The notes under the pieces: model-generated
The model's input: the letters and a program-made list of their open reading frames with translations, nothing else
Told to the model about the DNA's origin: nothing
Database searches by the model: none
Source of the DNA: Coptis chinensis
Lineage: Eukaryota > Streptophyta > Magnoliopsida > Ranunculales > Ranunculaceae
DNA: 64,000 nucleotides
Direction of reading: 5' to 3'
Assembly: GCA_015680905.1 (NCBI GenBank)
Contig: CM027381.1
Span: 87,259,501-87,323,500, forward strand
Made by a program: the position numbers and the translations under genes
Part shown: positions 1 to 12,222 of the stretch, piece after piece
Layout of the letters: each line of letters starts with the position of its first letter
How positions within the stretch are numbered: position 1 is the first letter of the stretch

Positions 1-75
1 TAGGATTGAGCCGGCTTTAGACTGTGGGACTATAAGCAGCCGCATATTAGGCTATAGGATTGAGCCGGCCCTGTC
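1..75. repeat. Possible end fragment of a hAT-like element
   Basis: The motif GATTGAGCCGGC occurs twice, near 4 and near 59. The second copy runs into GCCGGCCCTG, which resembles the palindromic CAGGGCCGGCCCTG ends of the hAT MITE at 47840-48044. The left part lies outside the window, so neither element limits nor a target duplication can be seen. It could be a truncated non-autonomous hAT copy or chance GC-rich sequence. Confidence 0.3.
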
Positions 76-202
76 TACTGTCTATACACTCGCTAGCTAA
101 CAATGAGAACTTGGTCCAAAATTTGCCTATCCGCAACTGAAGCACCTTGAAATTCAGAGATGATACACGGAAGAGCTTCCTTGAGCATAGAGGAAAGAAT
201 CT

Positions 203-804
203 TTTTTTTTTGATAAAATTCTTCATTTCATTAATCTAAACCTGATGGTGTTGGATACCCATCAAACATACATAATTCACTTAAACCTTGTTCTTTTGAC
301 AAAATGGCTAACCCATTTGCCTTACTATTACCCAAAGTGACCATGTTGATGTTCTCCACCAAGGATCTCCACTGCCAGTTATAGTTCAATTGTGTAGTCC
401 CCAAGATATCACTTATTAGTTTTGAATTTCTTTCCAAAATTACATTGGTGAAGCATTTTTGTCTACCAAAAGTAGCTGCAAGTTCAGCTGCCATCAACTT
501 TGCCTGGTCCTTTGAAGTAACATGTTGAGCATGGGTAGCTGCTCCCAAAACTGCTACACTATCATTCCTAGCAACCACAACACAAATAACATTTATAAAT
601 GCCTCCAATAATGCTTATAGGCCTATATGCAACTATGAATCCTTCTTTTTTAGGAAGCATAGTGATATATGTGGCATTGTTTTTCCTATCTAAAAATCTA
701 GAGTCCTGGAACTTATAAATCACCGCCATAATATCGAGACGAAGACTTCTCAAAATTAACAGAAAATAGGACCAGTCGATCATGCTAGATACACATATAC
801 CTCT
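203..804 (-). mobile_element. Truncated L1-type LINE remnant (RT piece joined to RNase H)
   Basis: Read on the minus strand, 783-600 encodes a reverse-transcriptase finger segment with NATYITMLPKKEG and YRPISIIGG, as in plant L1 ORF2. Directly after it, 605-231 encodes an RNase H-like segment (VVARNDSVAVLGAATHAQ, later NSKLISDILG and ANGLA). In intact plant LINEs these parts lie more than 1 kb apart, so the middle of ORF2 is missing. A minus-strand poly(A) tract at about 201-211 marks the 3' end. The 5' side stops where the copia LTR begins at 805, and no LINE sequence resumes after 6321. Confidence 0.8.
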
Positions 805-1461
805 TGTTGGAGTTATCTCTTACATGAGAATGAAAAAGAAAAGAGAAATCAGTTCTGTTCGCATGAAGAGGTCTAAGCGCGCGCGCTCAGACTGGTCTAG
901 CCCAAGGCGCGCCCGTGCCCTTGTTACTGAAAAATGGAATAGACACTTTAGGGGGCGCACGCTCGAAATTGGCCTTGCCGAGAGCGCTAGCCCATGTCTA
1001 TTTTCGCAAGTTTCTATCTACGATAATTCTTAATCAGTTTTTTGGATATAAACCAAAAACAAGGTTTTGGAAAACCTAACACAAAAGTTCTGAAATTGAA
1101 ACCCAATTTTGAGAGCAATCAAGATTGAGAGAAAACCTTCTGAGAGAAAAAACCGTAAAAGAGAGGAGTGATCTAGTATGGTGGAGAAACTTGAGAGGAG
1201 TGATTGTAATCTTTCTTCCCACGTTATAAAAGGATTAGCTCTTGTGGAAGTAGGCATCATTAGCCGAACCACGGTATATCTTTGTGTTGTGGTATGCTTT
1301 ATATTTTATTTGCACTATTATTTGTTGTTAATAGTTGTTTAGAGAGTTGGGCATGCTAGGTTGGTTGTAGTGAATATTTAGAATTTGTCTGAAGTAGTAT
1401 TGTATTCATATTACAACTTATCTGTGTAGTGGAGATCGATTAAAATTGTTATTTCCCAACA
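805..1461 (+). repeat. 5' LTR of the copia element
   Basis: Starts TGTTGG and ends CCAACA, the expected inverted termini. It aligns over its length with 5662-6321. In the first 85 aligned bases roughly one in nine differs, and nearly all differences are transitions. A GC-rich block (GCGCGC motifs) lies about 75-120 bases in. The LTR is bounded on the right by a tRNA-Met type primer binding site at 1463. Confidence 0.93.
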
Positions 1462-1462
1462 A

Positions 1463-1480
1463 GTGGTATCGGAGCCAGGT
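1463..1480 (+). other. Primer binding site of the copia element
   Basis: TGGTATCGGAGCCAGGTT starts one base after the LTR end. It matches the TGGTATCAGAGC type complementary to the 3' end of initiator methionine tRNA, as used by most plant copia elements. Confidence 0.85.
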
Positions 1481-4400
1481 TGGATTAACCTAGGTTGTTA
1501 TCCGAATTTTGCTCGGAAGGTATTTGACAAAATTTTTGAGAGAAGATTTGAGTTTAAATAACTTGTAAATATGGACAATTCAGTGAACACTCACAAGACT
1601 AGTCTGAATAGAGCGAACTACACTATTTGAAAGGCCAAGATGGAAAACTTGCTCTATTGCAAGGACTTGGCACAACCCATTGAAAATGGAGGAGAAAAAC
1701 CAGAAACGATTGTTGTGGCTGAGTGGAGCAAGCTTGACAGAAAAGCTATTGGGTACATTCGACAGTGTCTTCCACCATGTATCCCAAGAGACTACAGCTT
1801 TTGGCTTGTGGAATAAACTTGAAGACCTCTATGAGAGAAAGTTGGTCGGAAACAAAGTACTGCTCATTAAGAAGTTTGCCAACATGAAGCACAAAGAAGG
1901 TTCTTCAATGTCTAAGCATCTTAAAGAAGTACATAATATCATCAATCAGTTGCATTTGATGAAGATTGATATGGGTGACGAAGTTGAGGCTTTGTTACTA
2001 TTAAACTCTCTACCCGACAGTTGGGAGACTTTAGCAGTTTCTCTTAACAGAGCCGCTAAGGATGGAGTTATTTCCATGGAGATGGCTACCGGGGCATTGT
2101 TGGATGATGAGACAAGAAGGGGTTCACGGCGGCCCTCTCACTTTAAAAGATACTTGTCACGAGAAGCGGGGAGAGGTAAAAGCAGGAAACCATCTCATTT
2201 TATAGGTGATGATAGAAGCAAATCTAGGGGTGAAGCTAGAACTCCTAAGGCAGAGAGACAATGTTACTATTGTGCCACCAAGGGTCATTTCAGGTATGAG
2301 TGCGAGAACGAAGAGGGATGAGAAGAATAACCGCGGTACATGAAGATATGGTAAAGAGGAACGAAAAACAGTGAGAGATACTACCGCACTAGTCGACGAT
2401 GGTCTAGTGGGAATTGTGTCAGAATGTGGTGTGTGCTGTCTTAGTACCTCATGGCAGGATACAGAGTGGGTGATAGATACAGGAGCATCCTATCACGTCA
2501 CACCACACAAGGAATTCTTCACTACCTACAGCTGTGGTGAATTTGGTGAGGTAAGGATGGGTAACAGTGGAGTCTCAAAGATTGTAGGCATTGGTGATGT
2601 TCATGTAGAAACCATTGTCGGATACACCTTGACACTTAAGGATGTAAGACATGTCCCTAAAATTCGGCTAAACCTAATTTCTGCTGGGAAGTTAGATGAT
2701 GATAGCTTTCTAAACTCATTTGGTAACGGGGTATGGAAACTGAGGAGAGGTTCCATTGTAATAGCCAAAGGGAATAAAATTTGCTCTCTTTACAAGACAC
2801 AAGCTAGTTTGTGTAAAGCAGAAGTAAATGCGGCAGAAGAAGAAGTTTCATCTGAACTATGGCACAAAAGACTGTGTCATATGGGAGAAAAAGGAATGGA
2901 AGTTCTTGCCAAGCAAAAGGCCTTGTCAGACGTCAAAGGTACGCATTTAAATAGATGCACTCACTGTTTGGTAGAAAAGCAACACAGGGTGTTTTTTCAA
3001 AGATTTTCGTCTCACAGAAAGGACAATGTCCCTGAGCTAGTAATAATCGACTTATGTGGTCCTATGAAATTAAAGTCCCACGGGAGCTTTGTACTTCTTG
3101 ACTTTCATTGATGATGCATCAAGAAAAATATGGGCATATAGTCTGAAGACTAAGGATGAAGTATTTGGTGTGTTCAAGATTTTCCATAGCATGGTGGAAA
3201 GAGAGACAGGGATGCCTTTAAAGTGTATTCGCTCAGATAATGGGGGTGAGTACATAGGTTCGTTTGAAGAGTATTACAAGAGTCATGGGATTCATCATGA
3301 GCAGACCGTTCCCAAGACACCACAACAAATGGTATAGCCGAGAGGATGAATCATACCATTGTAGAGAGGATGAGATGCATGTTGTCTCACTCTAAGTTAC
3401 CTAGAAGTTACTGGGTAGAAGCAATGCATACCGCCGTGCATGTGATCAACCTATCGCCATCAAAGCCTCTGAATAGCGATTATCTAGAGAGATTATAGTC
3501 AGGTAGAGATGTTGATTATGGATACTAGAGGGTATTTGGGTGCAGGGCATTTGTTCATATTTCCAAGGATGAGAGATCCAAGCTTGATAACAAAGCCAAG
3601 CAGTGCATTTTTCTGGGTTATGGGGATGAGAAGTTTGGTTACAAATTCTATGATCCGATTAACAAGAAGGTAATTAATCTGAAGTCGAGATGTTGTGTTC
3701 TTGGAAGACCAAACCATAGCAAGCATTGAGGATGGTGAGAAGCTAGAAGCTTTTACTAATGATCTTGTTGATTAAGAACCAAAAGTTCCTACTGTGGAAC
3801 GTGCAGAAGGCATTGAGAATGCCGAGAACCATGGGTTTGAAGCTCATGATGATGATCCTATTGCTCATGATGGGATAGAACCTATTGATATAGAAGATGT
3901 AGATGAAATACATGAACCACCACTTGAGCAAGCAGAAGTGCATCCTCCTGAGGCACAAGAAAATAGGGCAAAGAGGTCCGTCAGAGAGAGACAAGCTTCA
4001 ACCAGGTATCCACCACATACATATGTTTTACTATCTGATGGTGGATAACCTATGTACTATCAAGAGGCTCTTGAAGGTACAGACAAAGAGAAGTGGTTGA
4101 AGGTCATGCATGATGAGATGAATTCTTTGCATAAGAATCACACTTATGAGTTAGTTGAGAAACCGAAAGGAAGAAAAATTCTCAATAATAAGTTGATCTA
4201 AAAAGTCAAGCACGAGGAGAATAATCCACACCCAAGGCACAAAGCTCGCCTTGTTGTGAAGGATTTTGGTCAAAGGAAAGGTATTGACTTTGATGAAATT
4301 TTCTCTCTTGTAGTCAAGATGACTTCTATCAGGGTGGTATTGGGTCTGACTGCAAGTATGAACCTAGAGGTTGATCAACTAGTTGTCAAGACAACTTTTA

Positions 4401-5647
4401 TTTATAGAGACCTTGAAAAAAATGTCTACAAGGACCAACCGAGGAGGGTTTGAGGTCGTGACAAAAGAACACCTAGTATGCAAGCTGATAAAGAGTTTGT
4501 ATGGGTTGAAGCAAGCACCGAGAAAGTGATACATAAAGTTTGATTCCTTTATGGTGAAACAAGGATAAAAGAAGTCTGTTTCCGATCATTGTGTGTTTGT
4601 TCAGAAATTTGTAGATGGGGATTTCATATTGCTCTTGTTGTATGTGGATGATATGTTGATAGTTGGCTCGAACATCAACAAGATATCCAAGCTGAAGAAA
4701 AACTAGAGTAAGTCCTTTGAGATGAAGGATTTTGGTCAAGCAAAGCAGATACTTGGGATGCAAATCACTCGTGACAGAAAGAGTGGAAAGTTGTGGCTTT
4801 CTCAAGAAAGCTATATTGAGAAGGTGTTGAAGAGATTCAACATGGATCGCTGCCGGTCGGTTGTTCGCTTGGTGGCCTGTTTCGCATGACCAAAGAGATG
4901 TGTTCAAAGGGTGAGCATGAGCAGAGTCAGATGGAAGAGATTCCTTATGCATCTGCAGTGGGCAGCTTGATGTATGCAATGATGTGTACAAGACCGGATA
5001 TTGCTTTTGCCGTTGGTGTTGTAAGCCGTTTTATGTCAAATCCGGGTAAGGAGCATTGGAAAAGTGTACGTTAAGTAAATATTGAGATATCTCAAGGGCA
5101 CTTCTAAAGCGTGTTTGTGTTTTGGTGGAAGTAATCCCTTACTTGAAGGTTACACTGATGCAGACATGGCAGGTGATGTTGACTCGATAAAGTCTACCTC
5201 CGGTTATCTGTTTATTTTTGCAGGGGGAGCAGTTTCTTGGCAATCTAAGTTGCAAAAGTGTGTTGCCCTCTCCACCACAGAAGCCGAGTATATTGCAGTC
5301 ACAGAGTGTTGAGATGTTATAAATGAAGAGGTTCTTCGATGAACTAGGGCTAAAGCAAAAACAGTTTGTAGTTCTATGTGACAGTCAGAGCGCCATCCAT
5401 TTGAGCAAGAATCCGAGTTTTTATTCTAGATTTAAGCACATATATATGTGCGTTATCATTGGATTAGAGAAATACTCGAAGACAAGAATTTGTGTATTGA
5501 GAAGATCTATACCGACAAGAACGGGTCGGATATGATGACCAAAGTTTTACTAAAAGATAAGTTTGATGTTTGTTGTGTTATCGCCGTAATGGTAGCAGAC
5601 TCCTCCTGTTGATTTGGGAATACATGGAGGTATCCCTCCTCACTGTT

Positions 5648-5661
5648 CAGGAGGGGGAGAT
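5648..5661 (+). other. Polypurine tract of the copia element
   Basis: The purine run AGGAGGGGGAGA ends directly before the 3' LTR start (TGTTGG at 5662). This is where the plus-strand primer is expected. Confidence 0.8.
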
Positions 5662-6321
5662 TGTTGGAGTTGTCCCTTACGTGAGAATGAGGAAGAAGAG
5701 AGAAATCAATTCTGTTCGCGTGAAGAGGTCTAAGTGCGCGCTCGGGGCCGTCTAGCCTTCTCCCCGCGCCCTTATTCTTTGTTAAAGCGGAACATGCACT
5801 TTCGAGGGGGCGCGTGCACTTTCGAAATTGGCCTTGCCAAGAGCACGCCCGCGCCCATGACTATTTTCACAAGTTTCTATCTACAATAACCGCGAATGTG
5901 TTTTTTTTTTGGGATATAAACCAAAAACAAGGTTTTGGAAAACCTAACACAATAAGTCATGAAATTGAAATCCAATTTTGAGAGCAATTAAGATTGAGAG
6001 AAAACCTTTGCAGAGATAAAAACCTGTAAATAGAGGGGAGTGATCTAGTAAGGTGGAGAGACTTGAGAGGAATGATTGTAATTTTTCTTCCCACGTTATA
6101 CAAGAATTAGCTCTTGTGGAAGTATATATCATTGGCCAAACTACAGTACATCTTTGTATTGTTGTATGATTTATATTTTATTTGCATTATTATTTGTTAT
6201 TAATAGTTGTTTAGATTAAATTGGTTGTAGTGGATATTTAGAATTTGTCTAGAGTAGTAGTGTGTTCATATTACAAATTATCTATATAGTGAAGATCGAT
6301 TGGAATGGTTATTCCCTAACA
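5662..6321 (+). repeat. 3' LTR of the copia element
   Basis: The second copy of the 805-1461 repeat, starting TGTTGG and ending CTAACA. It keeps the GC-rich block and the AT-rich right half. Differences from the 5' copy are mostly transitions, as expected after long methylation-driven decay. Confidence 0.93.
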
Positions 6322-9300
6322 CCCTAGTTTACTAATGAAAAAGAGGTAAATATTGGGAACAAATGAAATTGATGTACATTATGACGATATCATTTAAAAG
6401 GCCTTTTGAGATTGTAGATGTGGCCCTGGCGTGGCCAAAAACATATAACAATAACTGATCAGGTTGGTGAGGCCCATTTTTTAGAGGAATGAAGTGATGT
6501 GCATGTGAGCATGTGTTTGAAAAATTCCTATTATCATGTAGACAATGTACATATTATAATGTCATCCACAATAAATTTTACTCATTTTATCAGCAATGAT
6601 ACTGAGATAAAGAGGTTCCATACGTACCAGTTTTTAATCACTCGTCTCCTTGATGAACAATGAAGTTTTTGGTGGGTTCCTCTGCCATGAACATTCAGCG
6701 TGCATGTCTTTAGTTTGTACCGACTAAATTTTAAAAAATATCAGATTGGCTAATAAATCCATGGGACCAAAATTTCGAATGCTGATAAACCTTTTAAAGT
6801 GCTGACTGGCTTTAGCATTTCATACATTTTGGTTTTCAAATAATAATTCGGGTTAACTTTTGAGTTTTGACTTAAAAAGAAAATTTGCACATCATGATGT
6901 TGAATGTTGCACATCATTATAATGATGCCCTGTGTCGATCTTCCAGTTAACTCACTTGGATCCTCATCATTTATCCTTTGATCCCACGATATGAATGAAG
7001 TTGGTCAGATACTCACATAACCTCTCTTAGTTCATTTGTTTTCTTAGGATATGTATACATATAATCAGCTAATATCCATGTATACATTGCAATCTGGCTT
7101 AGAAATGTTGTGGTAGAAAATTTTTTTTTTTTATCAGTGCAGTGGTGACTGGTGAGAAGATTCTAATTGCCAGTATAACTAATTATCTGTCATGCTGGTC
7201 TTCATTTTTGTTTAAATCTATAATTGATCTTGCCATCTTGGAGTGAACCAGATTGTATTTCTTCAATTATCAGAGTGATCACTGATCAAACATTTTTTGG
7301 TTTTTGGATTGAGAAATTTCACGATATAATTGGTCAGAGTGATCAGACCTTATCAGTCCAACTTAATCAGTAAATGTGTAATTGACATGATATTCATTAA
7401 AAAAAAACATACTAGTATTATGCACGTGCAGACGCACGTGTGTGATATGGAGCCCATAATCTTTTTTTTTGCAGGAAGCATGTAGCAGCTACGGTCATTT
7501 TTCGATTTTTCTTTATATTCTTGCAACACAACATTTATTACCATATTTTGACAAAACAACTATTCAAATTTAATAATTTAAATAAAAATAAAACTGTCAG
7601 AAGAAATATAGACCAAAAACCTACAGGATCAAGATTAGTAAAAGATAATGATAAGTAATTGACATGATATTTACCTCTAATCAATCTTATACTACATTAT
7701 TCTTTTTGCTTTTTCATAAATACCACTCTAATAGTCTGATTACAAGTATTTTTTGTTTTTTTTTGGGATTTGAGCTACCACGAGAATATCCCTATAGGAA
7801 TGAGTGTTTCAAGACCGTTGGATCCAACGGTTCGAAAATCAAAAACAAAAAGAAAGAGAGAGAATATGGGTTTGTTTTTTTGGTGGTTTTTTTTTTTTAA
7901 GTCACCACGACTTGATCCCATGACCAAACTAGCCAATATGAATAAATTACAAGTTAATCTGGAGTCTAGTTTACTAACTCCCCTCTTTGGCATTTGTGAA
8001 AGACTCTTTGTAAAATTGTAATTCACATGTAAACTAACAATCACAACAACATTAAATATGAATCACAGACAAAATCAAGATTCCAAGTTTGATGTGTGTT
8101 TTGGCTCAACTTTGTTAGAAGTAAGCATGCACATTGATCCAAGTGCTGCAGTTTAATAAATCCTGAACTCAAATCAGCCTCCTCCTTGTTTGGCTGATTC
8201 TTCTTACAAGATTATATATAAATGAGCATTGAATCAGTAAATCAGAGACAAAAATTAAGATTCCTAGGTTACATTCGTCTTATGTTTGGCTTAACTTAAT
8301 TTGCTAACAGTAAGCATGCAGAAAGGTCCAAATGCTGTAATTATAAGAATAGGCTTTTAACTGATATCAATTTCCTTCTTATTTTGGCAATTTGGCCGAC
8401 TCGTCTTGAAATAATTTTTATTGATCGGATGAAAACAAGATTCCCTACTAATGTTTATGTAAGTTAACTGTAACTCTTTAGTAAAAAAAAAATGTAAGTT
8501 GTGACTTGTAACTAGCCAACTTGTTCATATAAAAAAGCCTCATAGTTACAGAGAAATGTTACGTTTATTTGGATCAACTTTCTGAGTAATTAGCAAGAGG
8601 GTCCAAAATCCAAATGTTGTAATCACAGTGAACTCAATCAATTTCGATTTCCTACAAAGGAGGTCTAATTAAGAAAATTTCCCTCTCCAATAAGTTTAGT
8701 CTAATCGAATTGCATTTGTGGATGCTTAATAATAAAATAACAAATTGTTCAAACTGCATATGCCGGCTCGATCAATGACTATATTTACACGCAACATGTG
8801 TTGCTTGCGGGTAGACACAAAGTTGCTATCAGTAGGAAATCCAGCAACCATCTCAATCCCCATAATAATCAACAAACTTGCCCAGTTCATCACAAATGCC
8901 AAATTATTCTCTTTTCTAGCCTTTGAATAATTTAATTAGTTGCAAATAAGTGAATAACCACTTACGTCAAAATTGACTCAATTTTTTCATGGTTTCGAAC
9001 ATTTTGATGAAACAGCAACACTGGTGCTAGCGTGCTACATAATTCATATGTACCTTCCTGCATTTGACTATTTGATCATTCGTACACGGTACCGTCAGTA
9101 CACATCATACCATATCATCCCAAGATTCCTATTGCATATCATTGAATCTGAACTAAAAAATATAGTGATCACCGAAATTTTAAACATTGGACATTTGGAC
9201 TACATACTTAGCAAGCAAATATGCATTAGGGTAATTGTCCAATTAAACCATGATAATATGAATGTGTTTCCAATTAGACCAAAAAAACTACTCAATGCAA

Positions 9301-9722
9301 AAAGTTACTAACATATCCCTATGCGTTTACATTATCATGGTCCCTATATGTAGTATGCATTATTATGCAATATATATGAGTCCTCACTCCTCAGTCCTCA
9401 TTGAGTTCACATATCAGATGAACGATAATTAAAAAATAAAATAGCAATAATCTCAACCCTCAATCCATTCCAGCCTAGACCAACTATCATATCTTAACTG
9501 TAGTTGAATACTTGAATCTCAAAGACAAAATAGTAGTAGCTAATATCTTTCTAGGATCTTGTTTGGTTCCCAAGCAAAAGTAAATAACAACAAAAAGCAA
9601 CGAGATAAATAAAAAACTGAATAAAAAATATCTATATACAGACAAACATACACTTAAAAAGAGAAAGTACTTCCCTTGATGCTAACTTTATCCAAAATGA
9701 GACAAAAGAAAAACATTACACA
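6322..9722. other. AT-rich spacer without recognisable gene
   Basis: I see no protein domain and no RNA gene here, and open frames are short. Visible structure is limited to homopolymer tracts, an 18-bp perfect palindrome around GGATCC near 7813-7830, and the degenerate repeat at 8064-8640. The right end is the 3' flank of the minus-strand OVATE gene and probably holds its 3' UTR. Confidence 0.7.
8064..8640. repeat. Degenerate tandem-like repeat, about 185-bp period
   Basis: The series 'acaaaatcaagattcc', 'TTTGGCTCAACTTTG', 'AAGTAAGCATGCA', 'GATCCAAGTGCTG' at about 8064-8160 recurs in altered form at about 8248-8345 (AGTAAGCATGCAGAAAGG, TCCAAATGCTGTAAT). Weaker echoes occur near 8435 and 8560-8630 (GGTCC then CAAATGTTGTAATCAC). 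No coding potential is seen. It may be an old local duplication series or overlapping copies of an unnamed element. Confidence 0.5.
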
Positions 9723-10355
9723 TTACACTTGTCGGAACGAAACAGTATCGGAAGTATCAGAATTCCGGCAATCTTGATCATCATCTTGAGTCTTCACAAG
9801 AGAAATGAGTAAATCAGCAAAAGCACTAAGAATGTATTTATGAGCATGTTTGGGATTTAAAGCTAGATAACAAAGTAACAACTCATGTAAGAAATCCCAA
9901 TCATTGGTAACATCTGAACACTTTCTAGATTCCACCATTTCTTGCATGGATCTTCTGAAATCTTTATATGGATCTGGTGAATATGTAGATAATGGTACAC
10001 CCCCTCCAACTAATGTACTATTATTATCAGATTCTGATGATGAGGTAGTACTGGAAGATGAGGTGGAAGATTCTATGATAGAGTTAGAACGACCAGGTGA
10101 TGAGAAAAAGAAACGTTGGGATGTTAAAATGGTGGCAAAGTCGGGTGTGGTGGATTCGGGTTCGGACTCGGATGTGGAGAAGTCGTCACTTGTTCTTGAA
10201 ATGGTTGTAGATTTTGATGTTGTGGATTCTGGTGTGTGGTCGTAAAGTGAGTTGAAGTTTTTCATGTGGTTCTGTGATTCTTGGGGTGGTGAGGAATCAG
10301 GTGTTAATGGTTTTGTGAAACAGAGGTGGAGGTTTTTGGGTAATGTAGTTAGCAT
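9723..10355 (-). CDS. OVATE family protein (OFP)
   Basis: Single-exon gene of 210 residues on the minus strand. The C-terminal part, about residues 118-187, is an OVATE domain: GGVPLSTYSPDPYKDF, then RRSMQEMVES, then DWDFLHELLLCYLALNPKH and KYILSAFADLL. The N terminus carries LPKNLHLCF, a short motif seen in a subgroup of OFPs. Residues 45-115 are a low-complexity Ser/Thr/Glu-rich linker, also usual for the family. OFPs are plant-specific transcriptional repressors that bind KNOX/BELL homeodomain proteins and TRM proteins and affect organ shape and secondary wall formation. Lack of introns and a length near 200 residues fit. The start is the first ATG of the frame, preceded by a pyrimidine-rich leader. 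The exact paralogue cannot be assigned. Confidence 0.93.
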   Translation of the reverse strand: MLTTLPKNLHLCFTKPLTPDSSPPQESQNHMKNFNSLYDHTPESTTSKSTTISRTSDDFSTSESEPESTTPDFATILTSQRFFFSSPGRSNSIIESSTSSSSTTSSSESDNNSTLVGGGVPLSTYSPDPYKDFRRSMQEMVESRKCSDVTNDWDFLHELLLCYLALNPKHAHKYILSAFADLLISLVKTQDDDQDCRNSDTSDTVSFRQV

Positions 10356-12222
10356 TGTGGAGAGAGGGGAAAATGAGGATGGTATTGTGTGCCAGTGTTT
10401 ATATGAGAGTGTGTGGGGGAGATAGAGGAGGATGGTGGGCTTTTGGTGCTGTGTTTGTTTGCATTGAATGATTGAACAGTGACCAGACAGCCGTAAACGA
10501 CATTAATATAAATATGTAATAAGGGGATAAAGTTGTAGTCTACGACCCTAGGCTGACAATGGGTTGCTCAGGGCCATGCATGGTTAGGACTCTGGAGTCA
10601 GGACCATGTAAGGTGTTTGAAACTTGTTGTTGTGGTTATTTTGAACCTTAGATGTGAAGAAATTTGGATATGGATTCATTATTAGAAAAAAAAAACAATA
10701 TATTGAGCAATTTTAGTAATAGCAGAGATTTTATGTACTGGTAACTAGTAAAATGGATACTGGGAGTCTGGGACAATCCAATTTAGATCAGCACTTAGTG
10801 CACTCATTTCGATGTAGTTGGCGTTGGAATATAAACAAGAAATGCTAAATAAACAACTCAAGAGTACGTGCTTTGTATATGTGTAGTCATTTTGGTATCG
10901 GCGCAAATCCACTAAATAATTGGTGTGTATGCAACTCATGCTGTAACTATGTAAGTAAAATATGTACCTCTTAACTATATATATATACTGTGTGTACGTC
11001 AAAACGGTACATTTTTATTCAATTCTATATATATATTTTGCTTGCATTTTTTTATTCAACAAGTGAATGAAGTGATCGATCATCATTTTCAAAAATAAAA
11101 CATGCAAATGCATTCAAAAAATAATATTTTTAAGGCAAAGTCATAATTAGAGCATCCGAAACAAACCTATATCTCTATCTTTTAGTGTCGTATCCCTCTC
11201 TCGATACCCTATACCCTTCTGTCACGAAATCAATTGTTGTGTACTTACAAGTTATATGAATTGGTTGGCAATGTAGCATACTAGCGTTGTAGCATCAATA
11301 ACTTTCCGCTTTGTTGGAACCGAAGTAGGAGGCGGCCTATGTAGCATCAATCAATTTCGCTTATCCAAGTTTCCGACATCCTTATTGCCCTAGGGGATCC
11401 TAAACGAAGACTTACTATTAAGTCGTCCCATTAAGTTAACTTTTCCATGGGCTATATTTTTGCATGCCTAGACAGTCAAAACAGAAAAGACCTAATACCA
11501 ATTTCTTGATTTGTTATGCGAAGGTAAAAGACACCTCTCATATTCCACAATTTTTATTTATTTATTTATTTATTTGAAATATTTAGAGGGTTAAGACTGA
11601 TCCACACCGGTTATATCGAAAAATCTTAGTCCAATAGCTTACATTGTCCGAAGACTCATCAATCCCGGAGAGACACTAGCCCGAAAGCTTACATTACCCG
11701 AAGGCTCATCAACCCCAAAAGAAACCTAATCCGAAGCTCTCACTGATATGTCATTTTGAATAGACCCAACCACCTCCACCTTATCCATAAAGACTTGTTT
11801 TCGCTCCTTATTACACAAGGTTTTAATTCAAACAAATAAGCTTATTATCGAATAAAAGTGCATTGGCGCATCTTCCTTTAAGTCTCAACTAGTTTATTAG
11901 TCCAATTAAAACATTTTCGTAATCTCAAAATTTTACGAATCAAGACGCAAAAATCACTATTACTATATTTGTTTTTCATAAAAACCTTATCAAAACATAA
12001 AATAAATAGAAAATTTACTCTGATTGCTACAATACTTTTGATATATAGTAGTATTGTAAAGTTTTTGGAGAACAATTGTTATTATATTGTGGGATTTGTG
12101 GCGAACAATAAATAAAATTTGAAAATTAAGTAGACATTTAATTTTGTCTTGTTTTTATTTTTATTTTTAAGGAATAATATGTGGTAATTAAAGGCCAAAT
12201 TTACATAATTGAAGATCTTATG
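10356..12222. other. Upstream region of the OFP gene and spacer
   Basis: The first few hundred bases are the likely promoter and 5' UTR of the minus-strand OVATE gene, with a minus-strand CATATAAAC near 10395. No coding gene is recognisable in the rest. A 50-bp tandem repeat lies at 11628-11750, and a TTTA microsatellite is near 11551-11574. Confidence 0.6.
11628..11750. repeat. Short tandem repeat, about 50-bp unit, 2.3 copies
   Basis: The unit contains AGCTTACATTGTCCGAAG followed by ACTCATCAATCC. It recurs 50 bases later as AGCTTACATTACCCGAAG and GCTCATCAACCC. A third partial start (AATCCGAAGCTC) follows. Copies differ by several substitutions. Confidence 0.65.

Larger units (their letters stand above)
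805..6321 (+). mobile_element. Ty1/copia retrotransposon, Tnt1-like, decayed
   Basis: A fossil copia element of about 5.5 kb with two LTRs. Parts appear in copia order. The gag region is about 1571-2320 with a CCHC zinc knuckle near 2262-2310. The protease with WVIDTGAS is near 2466. The integrase zinc finger and core cover about 2860-3500. The reverse transcriptase with YVDD is near 4638, and RNase H is about 5080-5540. A tRNA-Met type primer binding site follows the 5' LTR and a purine-rich tract precedes the 3' LTR. The coding region is broken many times and looks non-functional. LTR divergence suggests an old insertion. No clear target duplication was found. Confidence 0.95.

Noticed and set aside
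6322-6400. Continuation of the 203-804 LINE on the far side of the copia element
   Set aside because: Sequence after 6321 shows no LINE similarity and no target duplication matching 800-804, so copia-into-LINE insertion is not supported.
9904-10245. 113-codon plus-strand open frame
   Set aside because: Antisense shadow of the OVATE gene's low-complexity linker.
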